Of a stretch of DNA of 64,000 bases, positions 1 through 8,850 are shown piece by piece. The notes under the pieces are model-generated. The model did not search any database, had not been told where the DNA came from, and saw only the letters and a list, made by a program, of their open reading frames with translations. Source of the DNA: Aliiglaciecola lipolytica (GTDB taxonomy: Bacteria > Pseudomonadota > Gammaproteobacteria > Enterobacterales > Alteromonadaceae); the NCBI RefSeq assembly GCF_018860635.1, contig NZ_JAHKPT010000032.1:1-64000 (forward strand). The letters run 5' to 3'. Position numbers and translations under genes: made by a program. Position 1 is the first letter of the stretch. Every line of letters starts with the position of its first letter.

Positions 1-326
1 GCTCTTAACATCACAAAGTTGTAGTTGTACACCGTTGACCAGTCAATATGAATTAACGGATGTTTTTCCGTGATAAACAAGTTTTGTATGATTTGATAAT
101 AGCGAGGAATAACCCGGTGTAGTCGAGGATTTCCCAACAGTCGGTCAATCCGTTTAATACTGTGCTTTTCAATGCCACCAGTGTCACAAGCCGCATTTCT
201 TCCCATCGCTGTTAAGGTTAATTCAGAGCCATTTATGAGGCTTTTAGCAGCGGCAAACAGTGAGGTGGTAATACGCGGATCTAAAACGTTTGAATCTAAG
301 GTAAATAAATCTGATAATAGCTTCAT
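1..326 (-). CDS. IS4-type transposase, N-terminal part, cut by the window edge
   Basis: Reading leftwards from an ATG at 326-324 the frame is open to the window edge. The product starts MKLLSDLFTLDSNVLDPR and contains a phrase like GIEKHSIKRIDRLLGN and then HIDWSTVYNYNF. The IDWS string resembles the first catalytic Asp region of IS4-family DDE transposases, and the N-terminal pattern of a small helical domain that recognises earlier neighbours (KRIDRLLGN) is usual there. The rest of the gene, including the second Asp and the YREK-type motif, lies outside the window, so I cannot tell whether the element is intact. The start has no strong ribosome site. Confidence is good for transposase, moderate for IS4. 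Confidence 0.75.
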   Translation of the reverse strand, partial: MKLLSDLFTLDSNVLDPRITTSLFAAAKSLINGSELTLTAMGRNAACDTGGIEKHSIKRIDRLLGNPRLHRVIPRYYQIIQNLFITEKHPLIHIDWSTVYNYNFVMLR

Positions 327-410
327 AGTGCTTGAGTTTGGTTATTTTTGTTTTGTGGTGAAATATATAATACCAAATTTCAAGCACTTACTTCTTTTTA
401 CTGTGGGGAT

Positions 411-654
411 TCTTCAGGCTTTAGCCCGTGGAATAAGCCATGTCTGTCCACGTTAAAGAGGCTGTCGTGCGGCTGGGCGGAACTGCGTTCCTAAAGATAC
501 CAGCCTTACCCCTGTGGCTATCTCCAGTGCAGCATCCATGCTGCCCGTTCCGTCGCTTAACGCTTCTGCGAAGCTAAAAACAACCGACTCCACCCCCATG
601 TGAGAGCCAAAAGATGCTCAACTCTGTAGCACGGGCTTCAGCCCGTGGCATCTT
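411..654. repeat. Palindrome-rich, REP-like non-coding stretch
   Basis: The 508 bp between the transposase start and the DUF885 gene hold no convincing gene. Within it lie several perfect or near-perfect palindromes: GCAGCATCCATGCTGC at 529-544, GCTTC-TGC-GAAGC near 563-575, and CACGGGCTTCAGCCCGTG at 630-647. The last is enclosed by a second pair of arms, AAGATGC (611-617) and GCATCTT (648-654). A degenerate copy of the core, CAGGCTTTAGCCCGTGG, lies at 415-431. Two related GGCTTnAGCCCGTGG cores about 215 bp apart look like REP/BIME elements or the end of a mobile element next to the transposase. Positions 655-834 show nothing beyond the upstream region of the next gene. Confidence 0.5.
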
Positions 655-834
655 GATATGAAATCTGGGTTCTTTTAACCCAAATAACTGCTTCTATCTT
701 GCTCAAAACTTATGACAATGGTTGTTACACTTTTCATGGGGGCATTTGTCACCTGAAGTGAAATTTTGTTTCCATAAAAATAATTACTTTGTCATAGTTG
801 GAGTGGGAAATAAAAAATAACAAATGGAAAAATA

Positions 835-2655
835 ATGAAAAAGTTTTTTAAATGGACTGGTCTGCTGCTTCTGACTGTTACTTTGTTTGGAGGGGCGTTA
901 GGAGCCCATGAGTGGTATGCGAAAAAGCCTTTGTTCTTTCGCGCTTTTTTAGATCGTACTTTAATTAAGTTTGCCTTAGATAACCCAGAAATATTAACCA
1001 GTATTGGTGTTCTAGATGGTATGGGCTTTAAAGGTCACAATGCTGAATTAAATGATGACAGCTTGGAAAAGGCTGATGAAATGTTCGTACTTATGAAAGA
1101 GGTACGTGAAGGTTTGTTAGCTTATTCAGATAATTCTTTGGATGAATCACAACGATTATCAAAAGAAATTGCTCTTTACCTGATAGATGGGCAGATAGAG
1201 TCTGAACCATATCGTTTTCACAATTATCCTGTAAACCAATTGTTTGGGCTACAAAGTCAGTTTCCAAGCTTCATGGATTCAACACATCAAGTAAACGAGC
1301 TTGAAGATGCTCAAAATTATATATCTAGACTAAAAAAGGCAGACGTTAAATTTGCGCAAAATATGGAGGGTTTAATTGTTCGAGAGCAAAATAATATTAT
1401 ACCGCCTAGTTTTGTGATCGACCGAGTGCTCTCTGAAATGCAAGCTTTTGTGGATTCACCCGCTGAAGAAAACATATTATATACTTCCTTACAGGGCAAA
1501 ATTGATAAAGCTGCAAATTTTTCCAATGCAGATAAATCACAAGTACTAAAAGATGCGGCAGAAGCTATTAACCAACATGTCTATCCCGCCTATCAATCAT
1601 ATATTGATTATTTTGAAAAGCTACAAAACAAAGCTGGTACAGACGATGGTTTATGGCGTTTAGAAGGCGGTGATATTGCATACAAACAAGCTTTAGAGTT
1701 TTTTACCACTACTAACTATAGTGCTGACTACATACATGAGACCGGCTTGTCTGAGGTGGAACGCATTCAGCAACAAATACTAACGATCTTAGGATCAGAA
1801 GGGTTTGACGTTACCGATGGTTTCACTACTGCAATTGAATCATTAAAAAATGATGAACGTTTCTACTATCCTGATACTGATGAAGGTCGTGCTCAGATAC
1901 TAGCCGACTACCAGACTATCCTTGATGAAATTAACCAGTCAATGGGAGAAGTATTCAATGTTCTGCCTAAAGCTGGCATGGAAGTTAAGCGCATACCAGA
2001 ATTTAAAGAAAAAACAGCACCAGGTGCATATTACCAACGGCCATCTATGGATGGGTCTAGACCGGGCGTCTTCTACGCTAATTTGTATGATATTAAAGCT
2101 ACGCCTAAATACGGTATGCGCACTTTAGCTTATCATGAAGGTATTCCAGGCCATCACTTTCAGGTAAGTATTTCTATGGAGCTAAAGGGGTTACCTATTT
2201 TCAGAACCTTATCGCCATTTACCGCTTATGCTGAAGGTTGGGCATTATATGCCGAGCGTCTAGCTTGGGAATTAGGATTTGAAGATGACCCGTACGATAA
2301 TATTGGTCGTTTACAAGCTGAGTTATTTAGAGCTGTTCGTTTAGTGGTAGATACCGGAATTCATGCTAAAAGATGGACGCGAGAAGAAGCGATAGAGTAT
2401 ATGGCGAACAATACTGGGATCGCACAAAGTGATGTTGTCTCAGAAATAGAAAGATATATAGTCATGCCAGGTCAGGCAACCTCTTATAAAGTGGGCATGA
2501 TGAAAATCCTAGAGTTACGAGAAAAGGCTAAATTGGAGTTAGGTGATAAGTTTAAGTTAGCGGATTATCATGACGTCGTACTTAAAAATGGCGCAGTTCC
2601 ATTGGATATATTAGAACGTCTAGTTAACGACTATATCCAAAGTAAAGCGAACTAA
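835..2655 (+). CDS. DUF885 family putative metallopeptidase, membrane-anchored
   Basis: This 606-residue protein belongs to the DUF885 family of predicted zinc peptidases. Residues 4-24 form a hydrophobic signal or anchor segment, so the body should be exported to the periplasm or held at the membrane. The family signature is visible: HEGIPGHHFQ with H434, E435, H440 and H441, followed by AEGWALYAE at 466-474, which should supply further metal ligands. The length matches family members, which are about 580-620 residues. The ATG at 835 is preceded by GGAAAAATA. It stands alone, with no operon partner on its strand. The substrate is unknown and the peptidase role is inferred from the HExxxxHH-like arrangement only. 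Confidence 0.85.
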   Translation: MKKFFKWTGLLLLTVTLFGGALGAHEWYAKKPLFFRAFLDRTLIKFALDNPEILTSIGVLDGMGFKGHNAELNDDSLEKADEMFVLMKEVREGLLAYSDNSLDESQRLSKEIALYLIDGQIESEPYRFHNYPVNQLFGLQSQFPSFMDSTHQVNELEDAQNYISRLKKADVKFAQNMEGLIVREQNNIIPPSFVIDRVLSEMQAFVDSPAEENILYTSLQGKIDKAANFSNADKSQVLKDAAEAINQHVYPAYQSYIDYFEKLQNKAGTDDGLWRLEGGDIAYKQALEFFTTTNYSADYIHETGLSEVERIQQQILTILGSEGFDVTDGFTTAIESLKNDERFYYPDTDEGRAQILADYQTILDEINQSMGEVFNVLPKAGMEVKRIPEFKEKTAPGAYYQRPSMDGSRPGVFYANLYDIKATPKYGMRTLAYHEGIPGHHFQVSISMELKGLPIFRTLSPFTAYAEGWALYAERLAWELGFEDDPYDNIGRLQAELFRAVRLVVDTGIHAKRWTREEAIEYMANNTGIAQSDVVSEIERYIVMPGQATSYKVGMMKILELREKAKLELGDKFKLADYHDVVLKNGAVPLDILERLVNDYIQSKAN

Positions 2656-2680
2656 TTTACATCGAACTACATAGCTAGAT

Positions 2681-2730
2681 AGAAAATACTTTGTGAAGAA
2701 GTAAAGCAGCTCCTAAACAAAGTGTTTTCT
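2681..2730 (+). terminator. Long hairpin after the DUF885 gene
   Basis: AGAAAATACTTTGT at 2681-2694 pairs with ACAAAGTGTTTTCT at 2717-2730, giving a 14-bp stem with one G-U wobble and a 22-base loop. It begins 25 bases after the DUF885 stop. There is no clean run of T after the stem, so it may be an RNA 3'-end stabiliser rather than a classical terminator. Confidence 0.45.
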
Positions 2731-2849
2731 AATTCAAAGTCAGTGTCGGACTTAAGATTTTTATTATTCTGAGATCTTTTTGCAGTCTAATAAATTGAAA
2801 ATCGAAAGCGAAACTTGAAATAAACCTGTTTATTGTGACAAGGTAGCGC

Positions 2850-4253
2850 ATGACACAATGGTTGGTTTTTTGGTATATGGATATATTAGCGCCCGCTCAA
2901 TCCTCAGTTTATTTGCTAACAGTCGCAGTCCTTTCAGTTCTAACGCTATTAATTCTCATTGTTAAATTTCGAATTCACGCTTTCATAGCGTTGATTCTAG
3001 TAAGCATAGTTACAGCAATCGCCGCCGGTATACCATCTGAAAAACTACTTTCAACACTAACCCAAGGTTTTGGTGGGACATTAGCGTCTATCGCGTTATT
3101 GGTTGGTTTGGGGGCCATGATTGGGAAAATCCTTGAGCATAGTGGTGGTGCAACGATTTTGGCGGACACATTAATAACTCGGTTCGGCGAGAAAAGAGCG
3201 CCTTTAGCTTTAGGTATTGCATCTCTTTTGTTTGGTTTTCCGATCTTTTTTGATGCCGGTCTAATAGTGTTAATGCCGATTATCTTTAGTGTGGCAAAAC
3301 GTTTCTCTGGATCTCTATTAGTCTACGCGCTGCCCTGCGCTGGCGCATTTGCAGTAATGCATGCTTTTGTACCGCCTCATCCAGGACCTGTAGCTGCATC
3401 CGGATTTTTAGGAGCTGATATTGGGCTTCTTCTCATTGTAGGTTTAGTAATTGCGATACCAACCTGGTATTTAGGCGCATATCTGTTTGCTTTGTATTGT
3501 GGAAAAAAGTTTCATATTCCTGTTGATAACGACTTATTTGGACAAAACACGCCAGCAGACAATAGTTCATACCCAAGATTTAGCACAGTACTGTTCATAT
3601 TATTGTTGCCGGTTGTTTTAATTTCGTTTAATACCGTTTTAAGTACTTTAATAGTCGCAGGCTTAATAAATAGTGAGCACCAACTTTCTCATGTGTTTAT
3701 CATTATAGGGCAGACACCTATTGCTTTACTTATCACCCTGCTTAGTTGCTTAATTATATTTTCAAAGCAGTACGGTGCAGAAAAATTAGAGCAATTATGC
3801 GCAGAGTCATTAGCACCTATATGCGCAATAATCTTAGTAACAGGTGCAGGAGGAATGTTTGGTGGTGTGCTAAGAGCCAGTGGGATTGGAGATTCACTCG
3901 CCTCCATATTAGCTGATACGGGTATGCCATTAATAGTCGCTGCTTTTTTAATTGCAGCCAGTTTGAGAGTGGCCCAAGGATCGGCAACTGTCGCCCTAAC
4001 TACCACCGCTGCATTAGTTGCGCCTATTGTCACTGTAGCCCCTGATTTAAGCTCCTTAGATTTATGCTTTATTGTTATTTCAATCGCCGGTGGTTCAACA
4101 GTGCTTTCGCATTTTAATGACTCAGGTTTTTGGCTAGTGAGTCGTCTTTTAAACATGGATGTGAAAACAACACTTAAAACCTGGACCGTGATGGAAACGC
4201 TGCTAGGGACTATCGCATTTCTTTTCGCTTGGATATTGAGTTTGATTTTTTAG
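2850..4253 (+). CDS. GntP-family permease (gluconate/organic-acid:H+ symporter)
   Basis: This 467-residue polytopic membrane protein has about a dozen hydrophobic segments and the GntP-family look: a conserved LLVGLGAMIGKILEHSGGA near residues 83-101, FDAGLIVLMPI around 137 and HPGPVAASGF around 177. GntP members move gluconate, idonate, serine or other hydroxy acids into the cytoplasm with protons. No gluconate kinase or sugar-acid dehydrogenase lies beside it, so the substrate cannot be read from context. The annotated ATG at 2850 lacks a strong Shine-Dalgarno; an in-frame ATG at 2877 (MDILAPAQ) is a possible alternative. It converges on the GNAT gene that follows. Confidence 0.85.
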   Translation: MTQWLVFWYMDILAPAQSSVYLLTVAVLSVLTLLILIVKFRIHAFIALILVSIVTAIAAGIPSEKLLSTLTQGFGGTLASIALLVGLGAMIGKILEHSGGATILADTLITRFGEKRAPLALGIASLLFGFPIFFDAGLIVLMPIIFSVAKRFSGSLLVYALPCAGAFAVMHAFVPPHPGPVAASGFLGADIGLLLIVGLVIAIPTWYLGAYLFALYCGKKFHIPVDNDLFGQNTPADNSSYPRFSTVLFILLLPVVLISFNTVLSTLIVAGLINSEHQLSHVFIIIGQTPIALLITLLSCLIIFSKQYGAEKLEQLCAESLAPICAIILVTGAGGMFGGVLRASGIGDSLASILADTGMPLIVAAFLIAASLRVAQGSATVALTTTAALVAPIVTVAPDLSSLDLCFIVISIAGGSTVLSHFNDSGFWLVSRLLNMDVKTTLKTWTVMETLLGTIAFLFAWILSLIF

Positions 4254-4272
4254 CCCAAGAATTATCATGGCT

Positions 4273-4836
4273 TTAATTATCAGGGCGATCTTCACGCAAT
4301 AGACCGTACATATTCATATCGTGGAAATCGTCGTTCCAATAACATTTTCCGCGCAATGTACCCTCTAATTTAAACCCTAGTTTGGTTAGCAATGAGCCTG
4401 AAGGAATGTTTGAAGGCAAAGCCAAAGCTTCTATTCGATGCACGTAGAAATGGAAATCAGGGGAAAATACAAAGTCAACAACTCGTTTTACGGCTTCACT
4501 AGCAAACCCTTTTCCCCAATTTCTCTGACTAATTTCGTATCCGATAACGGCACTATGGTCATACTTATTCCAATGGGTAAAGCCACAAGAACCAATATAT
4601 TCACCACTTTGCTTACTGCGAATCGCCCAGCGAATACCACTGTCGCTAGTGAATCTTGAATCAAAATACTCTACTAACCTATCGGCTTCTTGAATGTTTT
4701 TAAACAATTCAACGTCATAATGTTCCACAACTTTAGGGTCTGAAAAGACCTCAAAAATAGATTGCCTGTCCAATTTAGTTAATTGATCTAATCTAAGTCG
4801 TTGTGTTTCAAATACTGGGAAGGTTCTATTTTGCAT
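4273..4836 (-). CDS. GNAT N-acetyltransferase, RimJ/RimL type
   Basis: This 187-residue single-domain protein shows the RimJ/RimL layout: an N-terminal TQRLRLDQLTKLD-like entry strand, GEYIGSCGFTHWNKYDHSAV in the centre and the acetyl-CoA motif RNWGKGFASEAVKRVVDF (about residues 108-125). Near the end LTKLGFKLEGTLRGKCYWN is the usual C-terminal strand and helix. Such enzymes acetylate protein N-termini, amino acids or antibiotics; the acceptor here is not predictable. It is a single gene between convergent gntP and typA. Confidence 0.85.
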   Translation of the reverse strand: MQNRTFPVFETQRLRLDQLTKLDRQSIFEVFSDPKVVEHYDVELFKNIQEADRLVEYFDSRFTSDSGIRWAIRSKQSGEYIGSCGFTHWNKYDHSAVIGYEISQRNWGKGFASEAVKRVVDFVFSPDFHFYVHRIEALALPSNIPSGSLLTKLGFKLEGTLRGKCYWNDDFHDMNMYGLLREDRPDN

Positions 4837-4932
4837 TCATTATGTCTAAGTGGTTAGAAAATCTGGTAGTTATTATTAACTATATACAGGAATATGCAAC
4901 GCAGTCGGCCTAGTACTTAAAACGTTTGATAC

Positions 4933-4963
4933 AAAAAAGCCGACATAATCAGCCGGCTTTTTT
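4933..4963 (-). terminator. Intrinsic terminator of typA
   Basis: AAAAAAGCCG at 4933-4942 and CGGCTTTTTT at 4954-4963 form a 10-bp stem with an 11-base loop. It lies just after the typA stop on the minus strand, and reading that way the stem ends in a run of T. The symmetric A and T tracts let it work in both directions. Confidence 0.8.
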
Positions 4964-4979
4964 AAGTATTAACTAACTA

Positions 4980-6806
4980 CTATGATTCTTTACTGCGACC
5001 AGCGCGTTTTCTTTCATTTTCAGTTAGTAATTTTTTACGGATACGGATGCTAACAGGAGTCACTTCTACCAATTCATCGTTATCGATAAACTCAAGAGCT
5101 TGCTCTAGAGACATTTTAATTGGCGGAACTAGTGTTTGTGCTTCATCAGTACCAGATGCACGAACGTTAGTTAATTGCTTACCTTTAAGTGCGTTTACCG
5201 TCAGGTCGTTATCACGACTGTGAATACCGATAACCATACCTTCATAAACTTCTACACCGTGACCGATAAATAAACGACCACGTTCTTGAAGGTTAAATAA
5301 AGCATTGGTTAATGCTTTACCTGTTGCATTGGCAATCAATACGCCATTCTTACGTTGACCAATTGAGCCACCTTTATGCGGTCCGTAATGATCGAATGTG
5401 TGATAAATCAAACCTGAGCCCGAAGTCATCGTCATAAAGTCAGTTTGGAATCCAATTAATCCGCGGCTAGGGATCATAAAGTCCATACGAATACGTCCTT
5501 TTCCATCAGGAGACATATTAGTAAGTTCACCTTTACGAAGTCCAATTTGTTCCATCACTGAACCTTGATGCTCTTCTTCAGCATCAATAGTTAATGTTTC
5601 AAATGGTTCGTGAATTTCGCCATCAATTTCTCTCAAAATTACTTCAGGGCGAGAAACCGCTAATTCGTAACCTTCACGACGCATATTTTCAATCAATATA
5701 CCCAAATGTAGCTCACCACGTCCTGAAACACGGAATTTATCCGGATCTTCAGTTTCTTCTACTTTTAACGCTACGTTATGAATTAACTCATTTTGTAAAC
5801 GCTCAAGAATATTACGAGAAGTAACGTACTTACCTTCTTTACCCGCAAATGGAGAAGTATTAACTTGGAAAGTCATGGTTACTGTAGGTTCATCTACAGA
5901 TAACTGCGGTAAAGCTTCTACAGCATTTGGATCACAAATGGTGTCAGAGATTTTCAACTCGCCTAAACCGGTAATTGCAATGATGTCACCAGCTTGTGCT
6001 GAATCAACTTCATGTCTTTGTAAACCAAGGTAACCTTGTACCTGGCCTACTTTACCGTTGCGCTTAGTGCCATCAGCCATAACAATAGTGACTTGCTGAT
6101 TTGGTTTAACTGCACCGCGAGTTACGCGACCAACCCCGATAACACCTACATATGAGTTGTAATCAAGTTGAGAAATCTGCATTTGGAACGGGCCTTCAGG
6201 ATCTGCATCAGGCGCTTCTACTACATCAACGATTGTTTGGAACAAATCCGTCATGTCTTCAGCTTGCTTGTCTGCTTCTCTTGTTGCCCAACCATTAAGT
6301 GCTGATGCATAAACTACTTGGAAGTCTAACTGATCATCAGTTGCGCCAAGGTTATCGAACAAGTCAAATACTTGATCCATTACCCAATCAGGACGAGCAC
6401 CTGGTTTGTCAATTTTATTGATTACTACGATTGGCTTCAAACCTTGAGCGAAAGCTTTTTGTGTCACAAAACGAGTTTGCGGCATTGGACCTTCTTGGGC
6501 ATCTACTAATAGAAGTACAGAATCAGCCATCGACATAACACGCTCTACTTCACCACCGAAGTCGGCGTGTCCAGGAGTGTCAACGATATTAATACGGTAA
6601 TCATTCCAGTTAATTGCTGTGTTTTTTGCAAGTATGGTAATTCCACGTTCTTTTTCAATATCGTTAGAATCCATAACGCGCTCTTCAGCTTCGCCTCGGC
6701 TTTCCAAGGTGCCTGACTGTTGCAACAACTTGTCAACCAAGGTTGTTTTTCCATGGTCAACGTGCGCAATAATTGCAATGTTTCTTAATTTACTAATATC
6801 TTTCAT
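4980..6806 (-). CDS. typA: Translational GTPase TypA/BipA
   Basis: This is a 608-residue ribosome-associated translation GTPase used in stress adaptation and ribosome assembly. The GTPase motifs are intact: [10 protein letters not shown] (residues 14-23), [12 protein letters not shown] for G3 and [10 protein letters not shown] for G4. They are followed by the EF-G-like domains II, III and V and the BipA-specific C-terminal domain ([20 protein letters not shown]). Length equals the usual 605-615 residues. It starts with [16 protein letters not shown], the standard beginning. It is monocistronic with its own terminator, and a TATAAT sits about 100 bp upstream. Confidence 0.97.
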   Translation of the reverse strand: MKDISKLRNIAIIAHVDHGKTTLVDKLLQQSGTLESRGEAEERVMDSNDIEKERGITILAKNTAINWNDYRINIVDTPGHADFGGEVERVMSMADSVLLLVDAQEGPMPQTRFVTQKAFAQGLKPIVVINKIDKPGARPDWVMDQVFDLFDNLGATDDQLDFQVVYASALNGWATREADKQAEDMTDLFQTIVDVVEAPDADPEGPFQMQISQLDYNSYVGVIGVGRVTRGAVKPNQQVTIVMADGTKRNGKVGQVQGYLGLQRHEVDSAQAGDIIAITGLGELKISDTICDPNAVEALPQLSVDEPTVTMTFQVNTSPFAGKEGKYVTSRNILERLQNELIHNVALKVEETEDPDKFRVSGRGELHLGILIENMRREGYELAVSRPEVILREIDGEIHEPFETLTIDAEEEHQGSVMEQIGLRKGELTNMSPDGKGRIRMDFMIPSRGLIGFQTDFMTMTSGSGLIYHTFDHYGPHKGGSIGQRKNGVLIANATGKALTNALFNLQERGRLFIGHGVEVYEGMVIGIHSRDNDLTVNALKGKQLTNVRASGTDEAQTLVPPIKMSLEQALEFIDNDELVEVTPVSIRIRKKLLTENERKRAGRSKES

Positions 6807-6903
6807 TTTGTTCGGTAAGCCTGTACTTTTAAATATGCTCTCGGATTGCCATTAATACCCAATTCTATTCACTGGGATTGCCGAGGGTTACGTTTGGGCG
6901 CGG

Positions 6904-6909
6904 ATTATA
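6904..6909 (-). promoter_or_regulatory. Likely typA -10 element
   Basis: On the minus strand a perfect TATAAT lies about 95 bp upstream of the typA ATG, preceded by CCTG. No good -35 is visible at the right distance, so this is a tentative sigma-70 promoter. Confidence 0.4.
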
Positions 6910-7046
6910 CAGGTAAATAATGAGCAGCGCCCTATTTATTTGTGATATTGAGCAAGTAACTGCCCCTTCCCCCTACTTATCTTAGGTATTTGTAAATTCG
7001 CTGTGGCTTAATCTTAGAAATCCACCTGTCGATACAAGCATTTAAA

Positions 7047-7084
7047 ATCACCTAAACCGTGCGCTGTTGCACCAAAACGAATAG
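7047..7084 (+). promoter_or_regulatory. Two NtrC-like sites upstream of the nitrate porter
   Basis: The NtrC consensus is TGCACC-N5-GGTGCA. Site A (7047-7063) is ATCACC-TAAAC-CGTGCG and site B (7068-7084) is TGCACC-AAAAC-GAATAG, so each keeps one or both half-sites partly. Their starts are 21 bp apart, two helical turns, and they end 75 bp before the sigma-54 promoter, the usual enhancer layout. Each site alone is weak; position and pairing support them. Confidence 0.5.
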
Positions 7085-7158
7085 TAAGCTCTCTTTTGAT
7101 ATAACTTGTTTTACAATTAAGTATTTGAATTTATGAGATTAAATTTGTTTTTCATTGT

Positions 7159-7175
7159 TGGATTGATTATTGCTT
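7159..7175 (+). promoter_or_regulatory. Sigma-54 promoter of the nitrate porter operon
   Basis: TGGATTGATTATTGCTT has GG at 7160-7161 and GC at 7172-7173, separated by exactly 10 bases, with a consensus TTGCT at -12. The predicted start of transcription is near 7185, three bases before the first leader hairpin. Confidence 0.7.
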
Positions 7176-7187
7176 GGTTAACTAAAA

Positions 7188-7256
7188 CGCAAAAATACAG
7201 ATCTATTGCGAAACCAACAAATTAACGTCATCTACAAAGTTGTCTGATGAACGTTA
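7188..7256 (+). promoter_or_regulatory. ANTAR-type leader RNA (NasT target) of the nitrate porter operon
   Basis: Two hairpins precede the terminator. P1 pairs CGCAA (7188-7192) with TTGCG (7206-7210). P2 pairs TAACG-TCATC (7223-7232) with GATGAACGTTA (7246-7256) and closes on a six-base loop AAAGTT (7236-7241). Hexanucleotide loops with A at position 1 and G at position 4 are the known target of ANTAR proteins such as NasR and NasT. P2 is followed at once by GGCAATGAAGCCC, a linker shared with the nirB and nrtA leaders. The regulator gene nasT lies 10 kb downstream. Confidence 0.7.
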
Positions 7257-7266
7257 GGCAATGAAG

Positions 7267-7312
7267 CCCGCACAATTTTCCGATAATTGGAAAGTTGAGT
7301 GGGTTTTTTTTT
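7267..7312 (+). terminator. Leader terminator (attenuator) before the nitrate porter
   Basis: The arms 7267-7281 and 7289-7303 pair at 14 of 15 positions (G-U pairs allowed), with a 7-base loop GATAATT and then nine T. It lies upstream of the porter start at 7350, so transcription must pass it; NasT binding to the leader is the expected antitermination signal. Confidence 0.85.
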
Positions 7313-7349
7313 GTTCAATGAAAGGTTAAACCTGTTAGGCGAAATAAAA

Positions 7350-8816
7350 ATGAATGCGGAAAAATTTAATCTAGTGTCTTTTACCGGCAAAATGAAAACC
7401 TTGCATCTATCTTGGATGGCTTTTTTTATCACCTTTGTAGTTTGGTTTAACATGGCGCCACTCAAAGAAGCTATCGTCGACGGCGTAGGATTAACATTAA
7501 GTGAATGGAAAACACTGTTAATCATCAACGTTGCCTTAACCATACCTGCTAGAGTGTTAATTGGTTCATTAACCGACAAGTTTGGGCCAAGGCTGGTGTA
7601 TTCTGCATTGCTGGCTATTTGTGCTATCCCCTGTTTTGCGTTTGCCCTAGCCAATAGCTTCGAACAATTGTTAATTGCCCGGTTTGCCATGGGATGTATT
7701 GGTGCTGGTTTCGTTGTTGGTATTCGCATGGTGAGTGAGTGGTTTCCTCCGAAAGAGTTGGGTACCGCAGAAGGCGTATATGGTGGTTGGGGGAACTTCG
7801 GTTCAGCCGCAGCGGCTTTTTCATTACCCACCATTGCATTGCTGTTCGGAGGCGAGGATGGATGGCGTTATGCCATTGGTATTACTGGTGTTTTGAGTTT
7901 GATTTTTAGTGTTATTTATTACAAAAACACCACAGACACACCCAAAGGTTCAACTTATTTTCGTCCCAAAAACCTTGGCGGATTAGAAGTCACTAGTGTC
8001 AAAGATTTCTATTTTTTATTAGTTATGAAAACGCCAATGTATTTGGCCTTAGCTTTACTTAACTGGAAGCTTTCACCAAATGGCGTTTCTTTATTAAGCC
8101 ACGACGTGGTAACCCTGTTGTATTTGAGTCTTGTCGCACTCTATATATTTGACGTATATAAAACCTATCAAGTAAATAAAGATATTTTTGTTACTCCTGT
8201 ACCTGATATTCACAAGTATGAATTTAAACAAGTTGCAGTGCTGAATATATTGTACTTTGCCACTTTTGGTTCTGAATTAGCTGTGGTTTCGATGTTACCG
8301 GCATTTTTTGCCGATACATTCACATTAAATATGGCGACTGCCGGACTATTAGCAGGTATGTATGCATTTATGAATTTAATGTCTCGGCCTGGCGGTGGGT
8401 TAATTTCTGACAAATTTGGTCGTAAACCAACATTGTTGATTCTTACCGCAGGCTTAGCTCTGGGATATTTTGCAATGAGTTTTATTGATGCTACGTGGCC
8501 AATCTGGTTAGCTGTTGTGGTCGTCATGGCATGTTCCTTCTTTGTGCAATCTGGTGAAGGCGCGGTTTTTGCTGTGGTTCCTCTGATTAAACGTCGCCTA
8601 ACTGGACAAATTGCGGGTATGACAGGGGCCTATGGTAACGTTGGTGCCGTTGTATATTTAACGGTTTACTCTCTTGTCGACACGTCAACCTTCTTCATTG
8701 TGATTGCTTCTACGGCTGTGTTGGGCTTCGTAGCATTACTGTTTATGAAAGAGCCTAGCGGCACAATTACTGAAGTCAGAGAAGATGGTAGTGTCGAACT
8801 GATAAACGTCACATAA
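7350..8816 (+). CDS. MFS nitrate/nitrite porter (NarK/NasA type)
   Basis: This is a 12-helix major facilitator protein of the nitrate-nitrite porter family, which brings nitrate (and exports or imports nitrite) across the inner membrane. Signs are [16 protein letters not shown] at the first helix, [17 protein letters not shown] after helix 2 and the nitrate-signature-like [15 protein letters not shown] and [18 protein letters not shown] start it at the ATG at 7350 ([14 protein letters not shown], 488 residues). The longer frame opens at a GTG inside the leader terminator and cannot be right. The loop between the two halves, about residues 215-275, is longer than in simple porters. The next gene, a phosphatase/kinase fusion, follows after 34 bp. 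Confidence 0.9.
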   Translation: MNAEKFNLVSFTGKMKTLHLSWMAFFITFVVWFNMAPLKEAIVDGVGLTLSEWKTLLIINVALTIPARVLIGSLTDKFGPRLVYSALLAICAIPCFAFALANSFEQLLIARFAMGCIGAGFVVGIRMVSEWFPPKELGTAEGVYGGWGNFGSAAAAFSLPTIALLFGGEDGWRYAIGITGVLSLIFSVIYYKNTTDTPKGSTYFRPKNLGGLEVTSVKDFYFLLVMKTPMYLALALLNWKLSPNGVSLLSHDVVTLLYLSLVALYIFDVYKTYQVNKDIFVTPVPDIHKYEFKQVAVLNILYFATFGSELAVVSMLPAFFADTFTLNMATAGLLAGMYAFMNLMSRPGGGLISDKFGRKPTLLILTAGLALGYFAMSFIDATWPIWLAVVVVMACSFFVQSGEGAVFAVVPLIKRRLTGQIAGMTGAYGNVGAVVYLTVYSLVDTSTFFIVIASTAVLGFVALLFMKEPSGTITEVREDGSVELINVT

Positions 8817-8850
8817 TATGAATCGTTCTATTTAATTCAGGTATTTTAGC

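Noticed and set aside
172-456. 94-residue plus-strand frame at the left end
   Set aside because: It runs antisense through the transposase start and on into the palindromic stretch; the opposite strand gives a recognisable transposase.
3689-4156. 155-residue minus-strand frame inside the GntP gene
   Set aside because: It lies wholly antisense to a clear permease and shows no family or ribosome site.
7299-7349. Upstream GTG start for the nitrate porter
   Set aside because: The GTG lies within the leader terminator stem and the codons that follow are its T run; the ATG at 7350 starts the family N-terminus.
7232-7834. 200-residue minus-strand frame opposite the nitrate porter
   Set aside because: It is a mirror of the porter's codon pattern; it also crosses the attenuator.
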